From contig JADKDN010000004.1 in NCBI GenBank assembly GCA_016718345.1, positions 124,001 to 188,000 on the forward strand: DNA of 64,000 bases, written 5' to 3'. A model generated the notes under the pieces. The model had not been told where the DNA came from. It was given only the letters and a program-made list of their open reading frames with translations, and searched no databases. The position numbers were made by a program, and so were the translations under genes. Below, in pieces: positions 1-8,650 of the stretch (positions are counted from its first letter, which is position 1; each line of letters starts with the position of its first letter). The stretch is from Flavobacterium sp. Lineage in GTDB: Bacteria; Bacteroidota; Bacteroidia; Flavobacteriales; Flavobacteriaceae.

Positions 1-773
1 AAAATGAATTCCAAAGTGTCTTGAATCAATACAAAGGAATGGGCTTGAACGTAAAAGGAGTTGATGCTTCTCAACGTTTTTATGAAGCTTTGGCAGGAGT
101 TACTGATCCAGAGTTGAAAAGAAAAGCGATTGGAAATGCTTTTATCGAGGTTTTTGATGACGAAGCACACAAAATTGAAGATGTAAAATGGCTGGCGCAA
201 GGAACCATTTATCCCGATGTAATTGAATCGGTTTCCATAAAAGGTCCATCGGCAACTATAAAATCGCACCATAATGTAGGTGGATTGCCTGATTATATGA
301 AGTTGAAAATAGTTGAACCTTTGCGAATGCTTTTCAAAGATGAGGTACGAAGAGTAGGAGCAACTTTAGGAATTGACCCTGAATTGCTTGGCAGACATCC
401 TTTTCCTGGACCTGGATTATCAATTCGAATTTTAGGTGATATAACTTTAGAAAAAGTTCGTATATTGCAAGAGGTTGATGCTGTATTTATAGATGGTTTA
501 AAAGCGGCGGGTTTGTACGTAAAAAGTATGGCAAGCAGGCGCTATTTTCTGCCAGTAAATAGTGTTGGTGTTATGGGTGATGAGCGAACCTACGAAAAAG
601 TGGTAGCATTAAGAGCTGTAGAATCCACAGATGGAATGACGGCAGATTGGGTGCATTTACCCTATGATTTCTTGATGAAAGTATCTAACGATATTATCAA
701 TAAAGTAAAAGGAGTCAATAGAGTGGTGTATGATATTAGCTCGAAACCGCCAGCAACAATCGAATGGGAATAG
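1..773 (+). CDS. guaA: GMP synthase (glutamine-hydrolysing), C-terminal part; 5' end outside window
   Basis: This is the last ~257 residues of GMP synthase, which aminates XMP to GMP in purine synthesis in the cytoplasm. The frame is open from base 3, so the gene begins before the window; the TTG at 21 is not its start. The visible part covers the end of the ATP-pyrophosphatase domain (SHHNVGGLP, then GRHPFPGPGLSIRILG) and the dimerisation domain. It ends with the family's usual tail, YDISSKPPATIEWE. The glutamine amidotransferase domain is not in the window. No frameshift is seen. A LysM gene follows 57 bases downstream on the same strand. Identification is secure from the conserved C-terminal motifs. 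Confidence 0.97.
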   Translation, partial: NEFQSVLNQYKGMGLNVKGVDASQRFYEALAGVTDPELKRKAIGNAFIEVFDDEAHKIEDVKWLAQGTIYPDVIESVSIKGPSATIKSHHNVGGLPDYMKLKIVEPLRMLFKDEVRRVGATLGIDPELLGRHPFPGPGLSIRILGDITLEKVRILQEVDAVFIDGLKAAGLYVKSMASRRYFLPVNSVGVMGDERTYEKVVALRAVESTDGMTADWVHLPYDFLMKVSNDIINKVKGVNRVVYDISSKPPATIEWE

Positions 774-829
774 AGTGTAGTTATTCCTGAAAATTAGAAT
801 TGCAAAATACTGAAAAACAATAAACAAGT

Positions 830-1588
830 ATGAAAATAAAGATGTTGTTTTTTTTTGTGCTTTGTGTCTTTCAATTCAGTTTGGGTCAATACAAAGACCA
901 AGATGTTGAAATTGTAAATCACGAGGTACAATCCAATGAATCGGTCAGAGCACTTTCAAAAAAGTACTCGGTTGATCCAGCAGACATATACAAATTAAAT
1001 AGATTTGCTGTCGACGGAATATCTGAAGGTATGGTGTTGCAAATTCCTGTTCGGAAAAACGAATCTTTTTCAAAACAAGAAGCACAATCAACTAATTCGT
1101 TACAAGAAGTAGGATTAGTAGTTGACGATGCTGAAGAAGAAAAAAAGATTGCAATTGAGTTAGAAATCAACAAAGAATTAGAAAATGCATTTGTAGAAAA
1201 CAAAGCAGGAACTCAGCATATTGTAGAAGCAAACGAAACTATTTTCGGTCTTTCAAAAAAGTACAATGTAACAGTTGAAGAAATTCAAGCAGTTAATCCG
1301 GGAATACAAAAAGAAGGATTGAAAGTAGGGAAGGCTATAGTAATTCCAACGGCAAAAAAAACAGCTAAAAAAGAGCCATCTGTTTCCATCGTCAACTCAA
1401 CAAAGGAATTTGAAATAAAAGAGAAAGTAGCGGAAATCATCAAGCATAAAGTAGAACCCAAAGAAACTTTGTATGGATTATCAAAAAAATACAATGTCAG
1501 TGTTGATGAAATAAAACAAAAAAACGAAGCAGTATTACAAAACGGTCTACAAATTGGGCAAATATTGATTATTAGAAAAATTAACTAA
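830..1588 (+). CDS. Secreted protein with three LysM domains
   Basis: A 252-residue exported protein with a signal peptide (MKIKMLFFFVLCVFQFSLGQ) and three LysM modules at about residues 28-72, 129-172 and 205-249. The second and third share the core GLSKKYNV(T/S)V(D/E)EI. LysM domains bind N-acetylglucosamine in peptidoglycan, so the protein probably sits on the cell wall in the periplasm. No enzymatic domain is visible. Lysine- and glutamate-rich linkers separate the modules. It lies between guaA and a larger LysM protein with related modules, which suggests duplication and shared use. I take ATG 830 as the start because the signal peptide begins there. The exact role is unknown. Confidence 0.85.
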   Translation: MKIKMLFFFVLCVFQFSLGQYKDQDVEIVNHEVQSNESVRALSKKYSVDPADIYKLNRFAVDGISEGMVLQIPVRKNESFSKQEAQSTNSLQEVGLVVDDAEEEKKIAIELEINKELENAFVENKAGTQHIVEANETIFGLSKKYNVTVEEIQAVNPGIQKEGLKVGKAIVIPTAKKTAKKEPSVSIVNSTKEFEIKEKVAEIIKHKVEPKETLYGLSKKYNVSVDEIKQKNEAVLQNGLQIGQILIIRKIN

Positions 1589-1634
1589 AAAGTGATTTAC
1601 ATTGAATAATTTAATCGTTACAATAGCAAAAAGT

Positions 1635-3699
1635 ATGAATAAAACGGAATTTTGGTTTCCTTTTTTGTTCTCTTCTCATTGTCTTGTTCTCTTTTTGCAC
1701 AAGATAAAAACTTTACAAAACATACCGTTTTAAAAGGAGAAAATATCAAACAAATTGCTACAAAGTATAAGGTCACTCCATTTGACATTTATAAGCTAAA
1801 TCCAGATTCGCGAAGCGGTATTGTAGAAAATGATATTCTAATAATTCCAGTTCAGAAAGTAGAACAAGTAACTCCACCTGCTGAAACAGTTTTTTCTAAG
1901 CCAAAAAATACGTACACCAACGTCAAAACGCATATTGCTAAACCCAAAGAAACATTTTATAGTATTTCTAGAGATTACAATGTTGATGTTGAAGATTTAA
2001 AGAATCTAAATCAAGAGATTCTAAAAGAAGGATTGAAAATAGGGCAGGAAGTTAAAATCCCTACTAATGATGGAAGTACTGTTGCTGTTGCAAAAGAATC
2101 TAAACCTGTTGTTGAAGTCGTTGAAAAAGAAGTTGTCAAAAATCCTATTTCAAAATCAGATAAAGTAGTTTACCATATTGTTGAACCTAAGGAAACAAAA
2201 TTCGGAATCTCGAAAAAATATGGAATTACAGTTCAAGAATTAGAACAGAATAATCCGAGCATAGTCTCCAATTTGCCGATTGGGTATAAACTAATAATTA
2301 GTGGTAAAGGGCAAATAAATGAACCCGTTGCGCCACAAGTTCAAAAACCAAAACCCGTTGTTACAGAAATAGCTCAAGAAGAAACGGTAGTGACCGAAGT
2401 GATAAGAAAACCAGTTCATAATGGATTTGCTAATTATGAAGTAAAACCAAAAGAAACACTGTATAGTTTATCGCAATCTTTTGGAATTACTCAAGAAGAG
2501 TTGATCGATTTAAACCCAACGCTAAAAGATGGTGTTAAAGTAGGAATGATTTTAAAAGTTCCAGGAAAAGGTTCTATCAAAATGGTTACAGACTCAGCAA
2601 GAAAAGTGACCGATTTATCTCAAACCATTAAAAATAAAGATAAAAAACAATTGGTTTTATTACTTCCTTTCAATGCTACCAAAATTCAAAATGACACCTT
2701 AAAATCAATAGCGGTTCGTTTGAAAAAAGATGCTTTTCTAAATATGACACTCGATTTTTATTCAGGTGCATTGATGGCAATAGATTCGGCAAAAACTTTG
2801 GGATTAAATGTCGATGTGAAGATTTTCGATTCAGAAGAGAGTAAATTATCTTCTAATGTCATCAACATAGTTAAAGATAATAATCTTCAAAATGCCGATG
2901 CGGTAATCGGGCCGTTTTACCAACAGTATGTAGAAAAAGTAGCTGAACTTTTAAGCGACAAAAATGTACCTGTAATTTCTCCTTTATCAAAAGAGATAGG
3001 CAAACCCTACGGTAATTTATTCCAATCGATGCCTCCATCAGAGTATGCTAAGGTCGCCATGTTCGATTTCATGTTGGCTAAAAACGGAAATGTAATTGTG
3101 GTCAATGACCCTAAAAAGATTTCTAATAAAGAGTTTATAACTAAAAAATATCCTTCGGCACAATTCGTTCCTTTTACAGAAACAGGTGCTATTGATATTC
3201 TAGCTTTAAAATCACTTTTTGTTAAGGACAAAATGAATTATGTAGTAATCGACTCCGAAAAAACCGGAATGATTTTGACCACAACAAATGCACTTTTGAA
3301 TGAGTTGGCTAATTTTCAAATTCAGTTGGTCATCATCGAGCCAAACGACACGCTTGATTTTGAAGAGATTTCCATGAAGCGATTAACTATTCTTAAAATG
3401 CTTTACCCTTCATTAACTAGAGACAATACTTCTCCAGAAGCGGCGATTTTGAAAATGATTTTAAAGCTAAAAATAAAATTTTCCCGAATCAATTTGCTAC
3501 CCGTGGTTTTGATATTACTTTCGATACTTTACTGCGATTGTCTCAAGGAAAATCATTTGAATCTTCTGCAAAAGACGACAAAACAGAGCAAGTAGAAAGT
3601 AAATTTGAATACGTAAAAAAGAATGCTGAAGGATATATCAATAAAGGGGTTTACATTATGGAATACCAAGAAGATTTATCCGTAAAACAAGTAAACTAA
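1635..3699 (+). CDS. LysM protein with periplasmic-binding-protein-like C-terminal domain (two frameshifts)
   Basis: About 688 residues once two frameshifts are repaired. ATG 1635 begins a signal peptide (MNKTEFW...) that continues in the next frame after a T-run near 1661-1666 as FVLFSLSCSLFAQ. Four LysM modules follow, with cores such as GENIKQIATKYKV, KETFYSISRDYNV, KETKFGISKKYGI and KETLYSLSQSFGI. From about residue 330 the protein resembles a type 1 periplasmic binding fold: QLVLLLPFNATKI, ADAVIGPFYQQYV, VPVISPLSKE. The second frameshift is near 3445; the correct frame then reads NQFATRGFDITFDTLLRLSQG and ends at 3699. The stop overlaps the OsmC ATG by one base (TAATG). Probably a peptidoglycan-associated periplasmic protein; any ligand is unknown. 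Confidence 0.8.
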
Positions 3700-4100
3700 T
3701 GACCTCAAAAGTAACCTATCTCGGCGATTTAAGAACCACATCAACTCATTTGCAATCAGGTACCGAAATCCTCTCGGATGCGCCTTTAGATAACAACGGA
3801 AAAGGAGAAGCTTTTTCGCCAACAGACCTTGTTGCCAATGCACTAGGAAGTTGCATGTTTACCATTATGGGAATCAAAGCCAGTGACATGAATGTTAGTA
3901 TCGAAAATTCTACTGCTTCAGTAACTAAAATCATGCAGGCCGAACCCAGAAAAATAAGTGCTATCGAGATTGTTTTTGACATGAACTACGCTCCAGACGA
4001 AAAGACCAAAACCATCTTAGAAAGAGCAGCCATGACCTGTCCCGTTTTTTTGAGTTTGCATCCAGATATTGATAAGCGAATTACTTTTAATTGGAAGTAA
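3699..4100 (+). CDS. OsmC-family peroxiredoxin-like protein
   Basis: A 133-residue OsmC/Ohr superfamily protein, close to the family's usual length. These cytoplasmic proteins reduce organic hydroperoxides with two cysteines. Both are visible: one in LVANALGSCMFTIMG and one in AAMTCPVFLSL, with the typical N-terminal half (SDAPLDNNGKGEAFSPTDL). The start ATG overlaps the stop of the upstream LysM gene, so the two are probably translationally coupled. Members of this superfamily differ in substrate, and the sequence does not separate OsmC-type from YhfA-type enzymes. The frame is intact. Confidence 0.9.
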   Translation: MTSKVTYLGDLRTTSTHLQSGTEILSDAPLDNNGKGEAFSPTDLVANALGSCMFTIMGIKASDMNVSIENSTASVTKIMQAEPRKISAIEIVFDMNYAPDEKTKTILERAAMTCPVFLSLHPDIDKRITFNWK

Positions 4101-4704
4101 AGTCATTGCGAGTAGAGAAATAATCTGATTTAGTATTTTTGATCGTTTCGGTTGGGAGTATTTCTTAAAAATGTACCAATTACAAATGATTACAAATGAC
4201 TGAAACAATTAAATACGGAACATTCGCCAATAAGAGAGTTACCTGCTATTTTATTTGAAAATTGTACTTAAAAGATAAATTAAATAAGAATATGATAACA
4301 GATACTGAAAGAAATCAAATATAACTTTATTAGACAGAACTAAACTACCAATTTATTGTGAAATTATTTCGAATATGAAACTAACGATGAACTTTCAAAT
4401 TTAAAAAAATGAATTTCTTAGAATCATTAATAATGAAAAAAGTAAAAGCTAAACCAATTATTAATTCTAAATAATAATTGCTGAATTATTCAAGCTGAAT
4501 TTGGTAAAAAACTTAATTTTCGACAATTTAGAGAAAATTTTCCGAATTTGAATGTGCACAAATTTTGGGAATGCGACTATATGACATTGTAGTTCAAGAT
4601 AAAGACATTTGGACTATTACAAAACCAAGTGAAAAAATCATTAATTTTCATATTAACATATATATTTTAAATAATTACCAACTATAATACTTCTATTAAA
4701 AAAT
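4101..4704 (+). other. Gene-poor, probably decayed stretch
   Basis: No intact gene is visible. Short open fragments alternate between frames, for example one near 4550-4680 reading LYDIVVQDKDIWTITKPSEK. They suggest the remains of one or two genes, but I cannot assign a family. No terminator or promoter could be supported. Confidence 0.4.
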
Positions 4705-5178
4705 ATGAAAAAACTCAAATTAGTAACAATGTTTTTATCCTTGTTATCTTTCTAAATTGTAAAAATAATTTTTCAGAAAAAGAAATTAAAGAAGAAAATG
4801 CAGTCAGTTTAAATACTAATAACATTGCAGAAAACAAAATTGATATTGCAGTATTATTGACAATTATAAACAAAATTAAGTTAATTCGGATATCAGTTAT
4901 CGATTATGATATGTGTGCTCAAACGGAAATTATAGAGATATGGTTGATCGAGAATAAGTACATATGCATATGATTCGGTGACCAAACTCATGGACTGAAA
5001 ATCGCCGAGAGATTTAAATAACGATGGTCAGACAGATTACATTGCAAATTATTCTTGTGATAATTGTTGGGAGGCATTGGATGAGTTTACTTGTCAAATT
5101 GTTTCTTACTTAACCTCTCGCGACAATCAAATTACTATAAGAAGAGATGACATTGATTTTAAACGAAAAATTAATTGA
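4705..5178 (+). pseudogene. Broken lipoprotein gene with an FG-GAP-like repeat
   Basis: ATG 4705 opens MKKLKLVTMFLSLLSF and then hits a stop. One frame over, the sequence continues FLNCKNNFSEKEIKEEN, giving a plausible lipoprotein signal with a lipobox cysteine. After further stops, another fragment reads DLNNDGQTDYIANYSCDNCW, a calcium-binding DxNxDGxxD motif of the kind found in FG-GAP/VCBS repeats. It runs on to a TGA at 5178. At least two frameshifts or stops separate the pieces. It is best read as a decayed surface lipoprotein. I cannot name a family beyond the motif. Confidence 0.45.
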
Positions 5179-5451
5179 TGCAATCAAAAAGATTTTGGGA
5201 ATAAATAGCGGAGTAAAACCAGAAAAGAAATGATGATTAATGGTATTGAAAACTGAAATTAAAAACCTTTGCGTATGGTACGTTCAATATAAATACAGAC
5301 GCTTGCCAAGGATACTTCATTTCCTTGTGTTGAGGAACATTTGAATATGATGCAAATAATAAGACAGTTAAAGTGTTAGGAAAATTAATGATGAATATAT
5401 TTGACCAATCAAATTAAAGTATACAATAAATTTAATCATAAAATTTTAAAT

Positions 5452-5759
5452 ATGAATGCGAAGATATTTTTAGGCGGATTATTAGTAATTGTCGGAATGG
5501 GATTATTATATTTAGGTTTGACGATGGACACGAGTGTAGCAATTTCGTATCCAGAAGGAACTCAAAGTCTTAATCTCGATTTACCTGATAGAGTAAATAA
5601 TTTGGGGCTGATGCAAGAAAAGCAGAATTACTTAATGTTTGGAGAATTTGTTTTATACTTGGCTTAATTGTCGTTTATGCGTTTCCCGGTACTAAAAATG
5701 AAGAAATTGAAGAAATTGAAGAGAAAAAATGTCAAAATGTGCAGAAACAATTAAATTAA
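5452..5759 (+). CDS. Small two-helix membrane protein (frameshifted)
   Basis: About 102 residues if a frameshift near 5645 is repaired. The first membrane segment (MNAKIFLGGLLVIVGMGLLYLGL) is followed by an extracytoplasmic loop of ~40 residues (TMDTSVAISYPEGTQS...). A second membrane segment is in the next frame (ICFILGLIVVYAFPG), and an acidic/lysine-rich tail EEIEEIEEKKCQNVQKQLN ends at 5759. I place the start at ATG 5452 because the membrane segment begins there; the frame is open upstream to 5401 but that part does not look coding. No family recognised. An E-type hairpin element lies 86 bases downstream. Confidence 0.5.
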
Positions 5760-5844
5760 ATGCTTAGTATAGATTTTGTAATTATAACTTTTGAAATATT
5801 GCCGAAAAGAAGTAACTTGTTTCTATCAAAGTTAAAACAGCAAC

Positions 5845-5970
5845 TAACAACCGTTTGGCGTTGGGGTTTGGGCTTAATTTAAAGCTGGTCTTGTAATTGG
5901 AAATTTTGTGCTTAACCGAAAAATAAATCTTAATTTAATCCCCAACCTCGCCAAGCGGCGGGACGTTAAA
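5845..5970 (+). repeat. Element E1: ~126-bp long-hairpin repeat (cassette-site-like)
   Basis: It begins TAACAACCGTTTGGCG and ends GGACGTTAAAA. The ends pair: TTTGGCG and TTGGGG (5854-5866) face CCCCAAC and CGCCAAG (5940-5955). A second copy of the same architecture, with shared boxes GTTTGGC, GGGCTTAATTTA and ACGTTAA, lies at 34464-34595. The layout (TAAC start, long imperfect hairpin, GTTAA end) recalls integron attC sites, but the terminal box is not a perfect GTTRRRY. Confidence 0.55.
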
Positions 5971-6009
5971 ACTCAAAAAATCCAAACTTCCCATTTCTAA
6001 TCTCGTACC
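5967..6009 (+). repeat. 43-bp direct repeat, copy 1
   Basis: It starts TAAAACTCAAAAAATCC and ends CTCGTACC. It differs by one base from copy 2 at 6576-6618. Copy 1 begins inside the last bases of element E1. The two copies bracket ~566 bases holding a toxin-antitoxin remnant. Confidence 0.85.
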
Positions 6010-6177
6010 CGCTCTCCGAAGTCTCCTAACTTCGGAATGAATTAAGAATATATTTTTCATACTTTACAAAAGGGATGATTTTTGTCAATAAAAGTATTGA
6101 GTTCAAGAATTTATTAAAATGAAGAAATTTCAAAAGTTGAAAATTAAAATGTACTTTTGAAAAGTAATTTATTTACT

Positions 6178-6416
6178 ATGAAAGCAGAATTAAATATACA
6201 GAGCAAAAAGTTAGAATTGATTCAATGGCTATCAACCATTGAGGATTTGTCAGTACTCAATAAAATCATAGATTTAAAAAAGCAAGAAAATAAAGATTGG
6301 TGGAATTCAATTTCTGATAATGAAAACAATCCATTGAAAAAGGATTGCAAGATGCAGATGCTGGAAAATTAAATTCACACTCAAAAGCAAGACAACTTTA
6401 TGACAAATGGTTGTAA
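6178..6416 (+). CDS. RelB/ParD-like antitoxin (frameshifted)
   Basis: A 79-residue protein when one frameshift near 6330 is repaired. The N-terminus is MKAELNIQSKKLELIQWLS, followed by LSVLNKIIDLKKQENKDWW. The C-terminal part in the shifted frame is KQSIEKGLQDADAGKLNSH followed by ARQLYDKWL. This layout (N-terminal helical region, then IEKGL.DA..GK..SH...R.LY.KWL) is typical of small Bacteroidota antitoxins paired with RelE/ParE toxins. I take ATG 6178 as the start. The stop overlaps the ATG of a toxin-like remnant at 6407. The pair lies between two copies of a 43-bp direct repeat, so it probably arrived as an insertion. Confidence 0.6.
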
Positions 6417-6519
6417 AATTCTTTGGACAGATTTTGCTTTAAAAGAATGAAAAAATACCATAGAAATTATTTCATTCTTCTCTAATCGACAAAGTCCTAA
6501 AAAAAGAAAATTGAAGTAA
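6407..6519 (+). pseudogene. RelE/ParE-family toxin remnant
   Basis: ATG 6407 overlaps the end of the antitoxin gene, as usual for these modules. After a frameshift the sequence reads KILWTDFALKE, a common start of RelE/ParE toxins, then a stop, then KNTIEIISFFSNRQSPKKRK to a TAA at 6519. Only about 35 of the expected ~95 residues can be seen, so the toxin is truncated and non-functional as read. The family call rests on the short N-terminal motif and on position. Confidence 0.35.
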
Positions 6520-6575
6520 ATAGTAAACTACCACATAGCTCATGTAAAAATGTTACAACTTCTAGGCAGGAACTA

Positions 6576-6618
6576 TAAAACTCAAAAAATCCAAACTTCC
6601 CATTTCTAATTTCGTACC
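6576..6618 (+). repeat. 43-bp direct repeat, copy 2
   Basis: Matches 5967-6009 at 42 of 43 positions. It lies just upstream of the DUF3820 gene (start 6632), so this is likely the original position. Confidence 0.85.
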
Positions 6619-6631
6619 TCAAACTTCCCAA

Positions 6632-6862
6632 ATGAATCCAGACCAAAAACAACTCATTCAATTGGCTCATACTAAAATGCCATTTGGCAAATATGAGGGT
6701 CGGTATTTAATCGACTTGCCTGAATATTACATGGTTTGGTTCAGCAACAAAGGTTTCCCAAAAGGACAATTAGGGGAACAGCTTCAACTGGTTTATGAGC
6801 TTAAATTGAATGGATTGGAAGAGCTTATTCGCAATATTAGAAAGCAATATCCTAAGCCTTAG
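6632..6862 (+). CDS. DUF3820 family protein
   Basis: A 76-residue protein of the DUF3820 type, sometimes labelled putative quorum-sensing-regulated virulence factor. The family core is visible: KMPFGKYEGRYLIDLPEYY, then MVWFSNKGFPKGQLG and a C-terminal helix. The length matches the family and the frame is intact. Its molecular function is not established. It stands alone, 118 bases before pyrG, and the pyrG promoter box lies in that gap. The copy of the 43-bp repeat just upstream means its own leader region has been duplicated or interrupted. Confidence 0.85.
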   Translation: MNPDQKQLIQLAHTKMPFGKYEGRYLIDLPEYYMVWFSNKGFPKGQLGEQLQLVYELKLNGLEELIRNIRKQYPKP

Positions 6863-6923
6863 CTTTTTTAAAATTCTTAGTATAATTGTCAATTAATCCT
6901 TCTTTAGTATCAATTTATAATCG

Positions 6924-6931
6924 TATTTTTG
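6924..6931 (+). promoter_or_regulatory. Candidate Bacteroidota -7 box for pyrG
   Basis: TATTTTTG fits the TAnnTTTG -7 consensus of the Bacteroidota housekeeping sigma factor. It lies 50 bases before the pyrG start. The -33 TTTG element is not clear. Confidence 0.5.
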
Positions 6932-6980
6932 CCTCGTTTTTTTAAACCACTACAACAACACAACAACAAACAACAGTAGA

Positions 6981-8603
6981 ATGAATCAAACAAAATATAT
7001 TTTTGTTACAGGAGGCGTTACTTCTTCACTCGGGAAGGGGATTATTGCAGCATCTTTAGCAAAATTATTACAAGCAAGAGGCTATCGAACGACGATTCAA
7101 AAATTCGATCCCTACATCAATGTCGATCCAGGAACTTTAAATCCCTACGAACACGGAGAATGTTATGTTACGGATGATGGCGCAGAAACCGATTTGGATT
7201 TAGGACATTACGAGCGTTTTTTGAATGTTCCTACTTCACAAGCGAATAATGTTACTACAGGTCGTGTTTATCTTTCGGTAATTGAAAAAGAAAGAAGAGG
7301 AGAGTTTCTTGGCAAAACGGTTCAGGTTGTTCCTCATATTACGAATGAAATAAAAGAACGCATGCAATTGCTCGGCAATACGGGTGATTTTGATATTGTG
7401 ATTACTGAAATTGGAGGAACGGTTGGGGATATTGAATCCTTGCCCTACATAGAATCTGTTCGTCAGTTGGTTTGGGAATTAGGTGAGAATAATGGAATTG
7501 TAATTCATTTAACTTTGGTGCCATTTTTAGCCGCAGCGGGTGAGTTAAAAACAAAACCTACACAGCATTCTGTAAAGACTTTGATGGAAAGCGGAATAAA
7601 AGCCGATATTTTAGTGTGTAGAACAGAGCACGAACTTTCGGATGAATTGCGTCACAAATTGGCTTTGTTTTGCAATGTAAAACGTGAGGCCGTGATTCAA
7701 TCTATTGATGCGTCAACCATTTATGAAGTACCCAATTTAATGCTTGAAGAAGGTCTTGATATTGTAGCGCTTAAGAAATTAAATTTACCCAAAAAAGCAG
7801 CTCCGGATTTAAAAAATTGGAATACTTTTTTACACCGATTAAAAAATCCGAAACATACAGTTACTATAGGTTTGATTGGAAAATATGTAGAGTTACAAGA
7901 TTCCTACAAATCCATTTTAGAAGCTTTTATTCACGCTGGTGCAGCAAATGAAACCAAAGTGAATGTAGTTTCTATCCATTCAGAATTTGTAGATGTTGAC
8001 AATGTTGCTGAAAGATTAGCTGGACTAGACGGAATTTTAGTTGCGCCCGGTTTTGGTGAGCGAGGAGTAGAAGGAAAGATTGAAGCGGTACGATATGCTC
8101 GTGAAAATAATTTGCCTTTTTTCGGAATTTGTCTTGGAATGCAAATGGCGGTTATAGAATATGCTAGAACAGTTTTAGGATTCAAGGATGCTAATTCAAG
8201 CGAAATGAATCCAGCAACATCCTATCCCGTTATTGACTTGATGGAAGAACAAAAAGGAGTAACGAACAAAGGAGGAACGATGAGACTTGGCGCGTGGAAA
8301 TGTACAATTGCACCCAACACATTGGCTCATAGAATTTATGGTTCTATCACTATTTCAGAGCGTCATCGCCATCGATATGAATTTAACGGAGCTTATCTGG
8401 AACAATTGGAAAATGCAGGATTGAAAGCTTCGGGAGTAAATCCTGATACAGGTTTAGTAGAAATTATTGAGCTAGAAAACCACCCGTTTTTCATAGGGGT
8501 ACAATACCATCCAGAATATAAAAGTACGGTTGCAAATCCGCATCCTTTATTTGTTAACTTTGTCGCCGCAATGGTGAAAAATAAAAAACCTATAGTAAAA
8601 TAA
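6981..8603 (+). CDS. pyrG: CTP synthase
   Basis: A 540-residue CTP synthase, the usual length. It converts UTP to CTP with ATP and glutamine. The N-terminal synthase domain starts KYIFVTGGVTSSLGKGI (nucleotide-binding loop) and contains KFDPYINVDPGTLNP. The C-terminal glutamine amidotransferase domain has the nucleophile cysteine in FGICLGMQMA and the His-Glu pair in VGVQYHPE-type form (IGVQYHPEYKS). The frame is intact. A strong TAnnTTTG box lies upstream. yidC follows 47 bases downstream on the same strand and is probably cotranscribed, an arrangement common in flavobacteria. Confidence 0.98.
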   Translation: MNQTKYIFVTGGVTSSLGKGIIAASLAKLLQARGYRTTIQKFDPYINVDPGTLNPYEHGECYVTDDGAETDLDLGHYERFLNVPTSQANNVTTGRVYLSVIEKERRGEFLGKTVQVVPHITNEIKERMQLLGNTGDFDIVITEIGGTVGDIESLPYIESVRQLVWELGENNGIVIHLTLVPFLAAAGELKTKPTQHSVKTLMESGIKADILVCRTEHELSDELRHKLALFCNVKREAVIQSIDASTIYEVPNLMLEEGLDIVALKKLNLPKKAAPDLKNWNTFLHRLKNPKHTVTIGLIGKYVELQDSYKSILEAFIHAGAANETKVNVVSIHSEFVDVDNVAERLAGLDGILVAPGFGERGVEGKIEAVRYARENNLPFFGICLGMQMAVIEYARTVLGFKDANSSEMNPATSYPVIDLMEEQKGVTNKGGTMRLGAWKCTIAPNTLAHRIYGSITISERHRHRYEFNGAYLEQLENAGLKASGVNPDTGLVEIIELENHPFFIGVQYHPEYKSTVANPHPLFVNFVAAMVKNKKPIVK

Positions 8604-8650
8604 TAGTAGACTATCGCTTTGAGGAAATTCAAAGGATGAAATTTAAAATA

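Noticed and set aside
4017..4208. Minus-strand ORF overlapping the OsmC gene end
   Set aside because: It overlaps a well-supported gene and has no protein-like pattern of its own.
5845..5970. Calling E1 a proven integron attC site
   Set aside because: The terminal box GTTAAAA misses the GTTRRRY consensus at the last base and there is no integrase in the window; left as attC-like.
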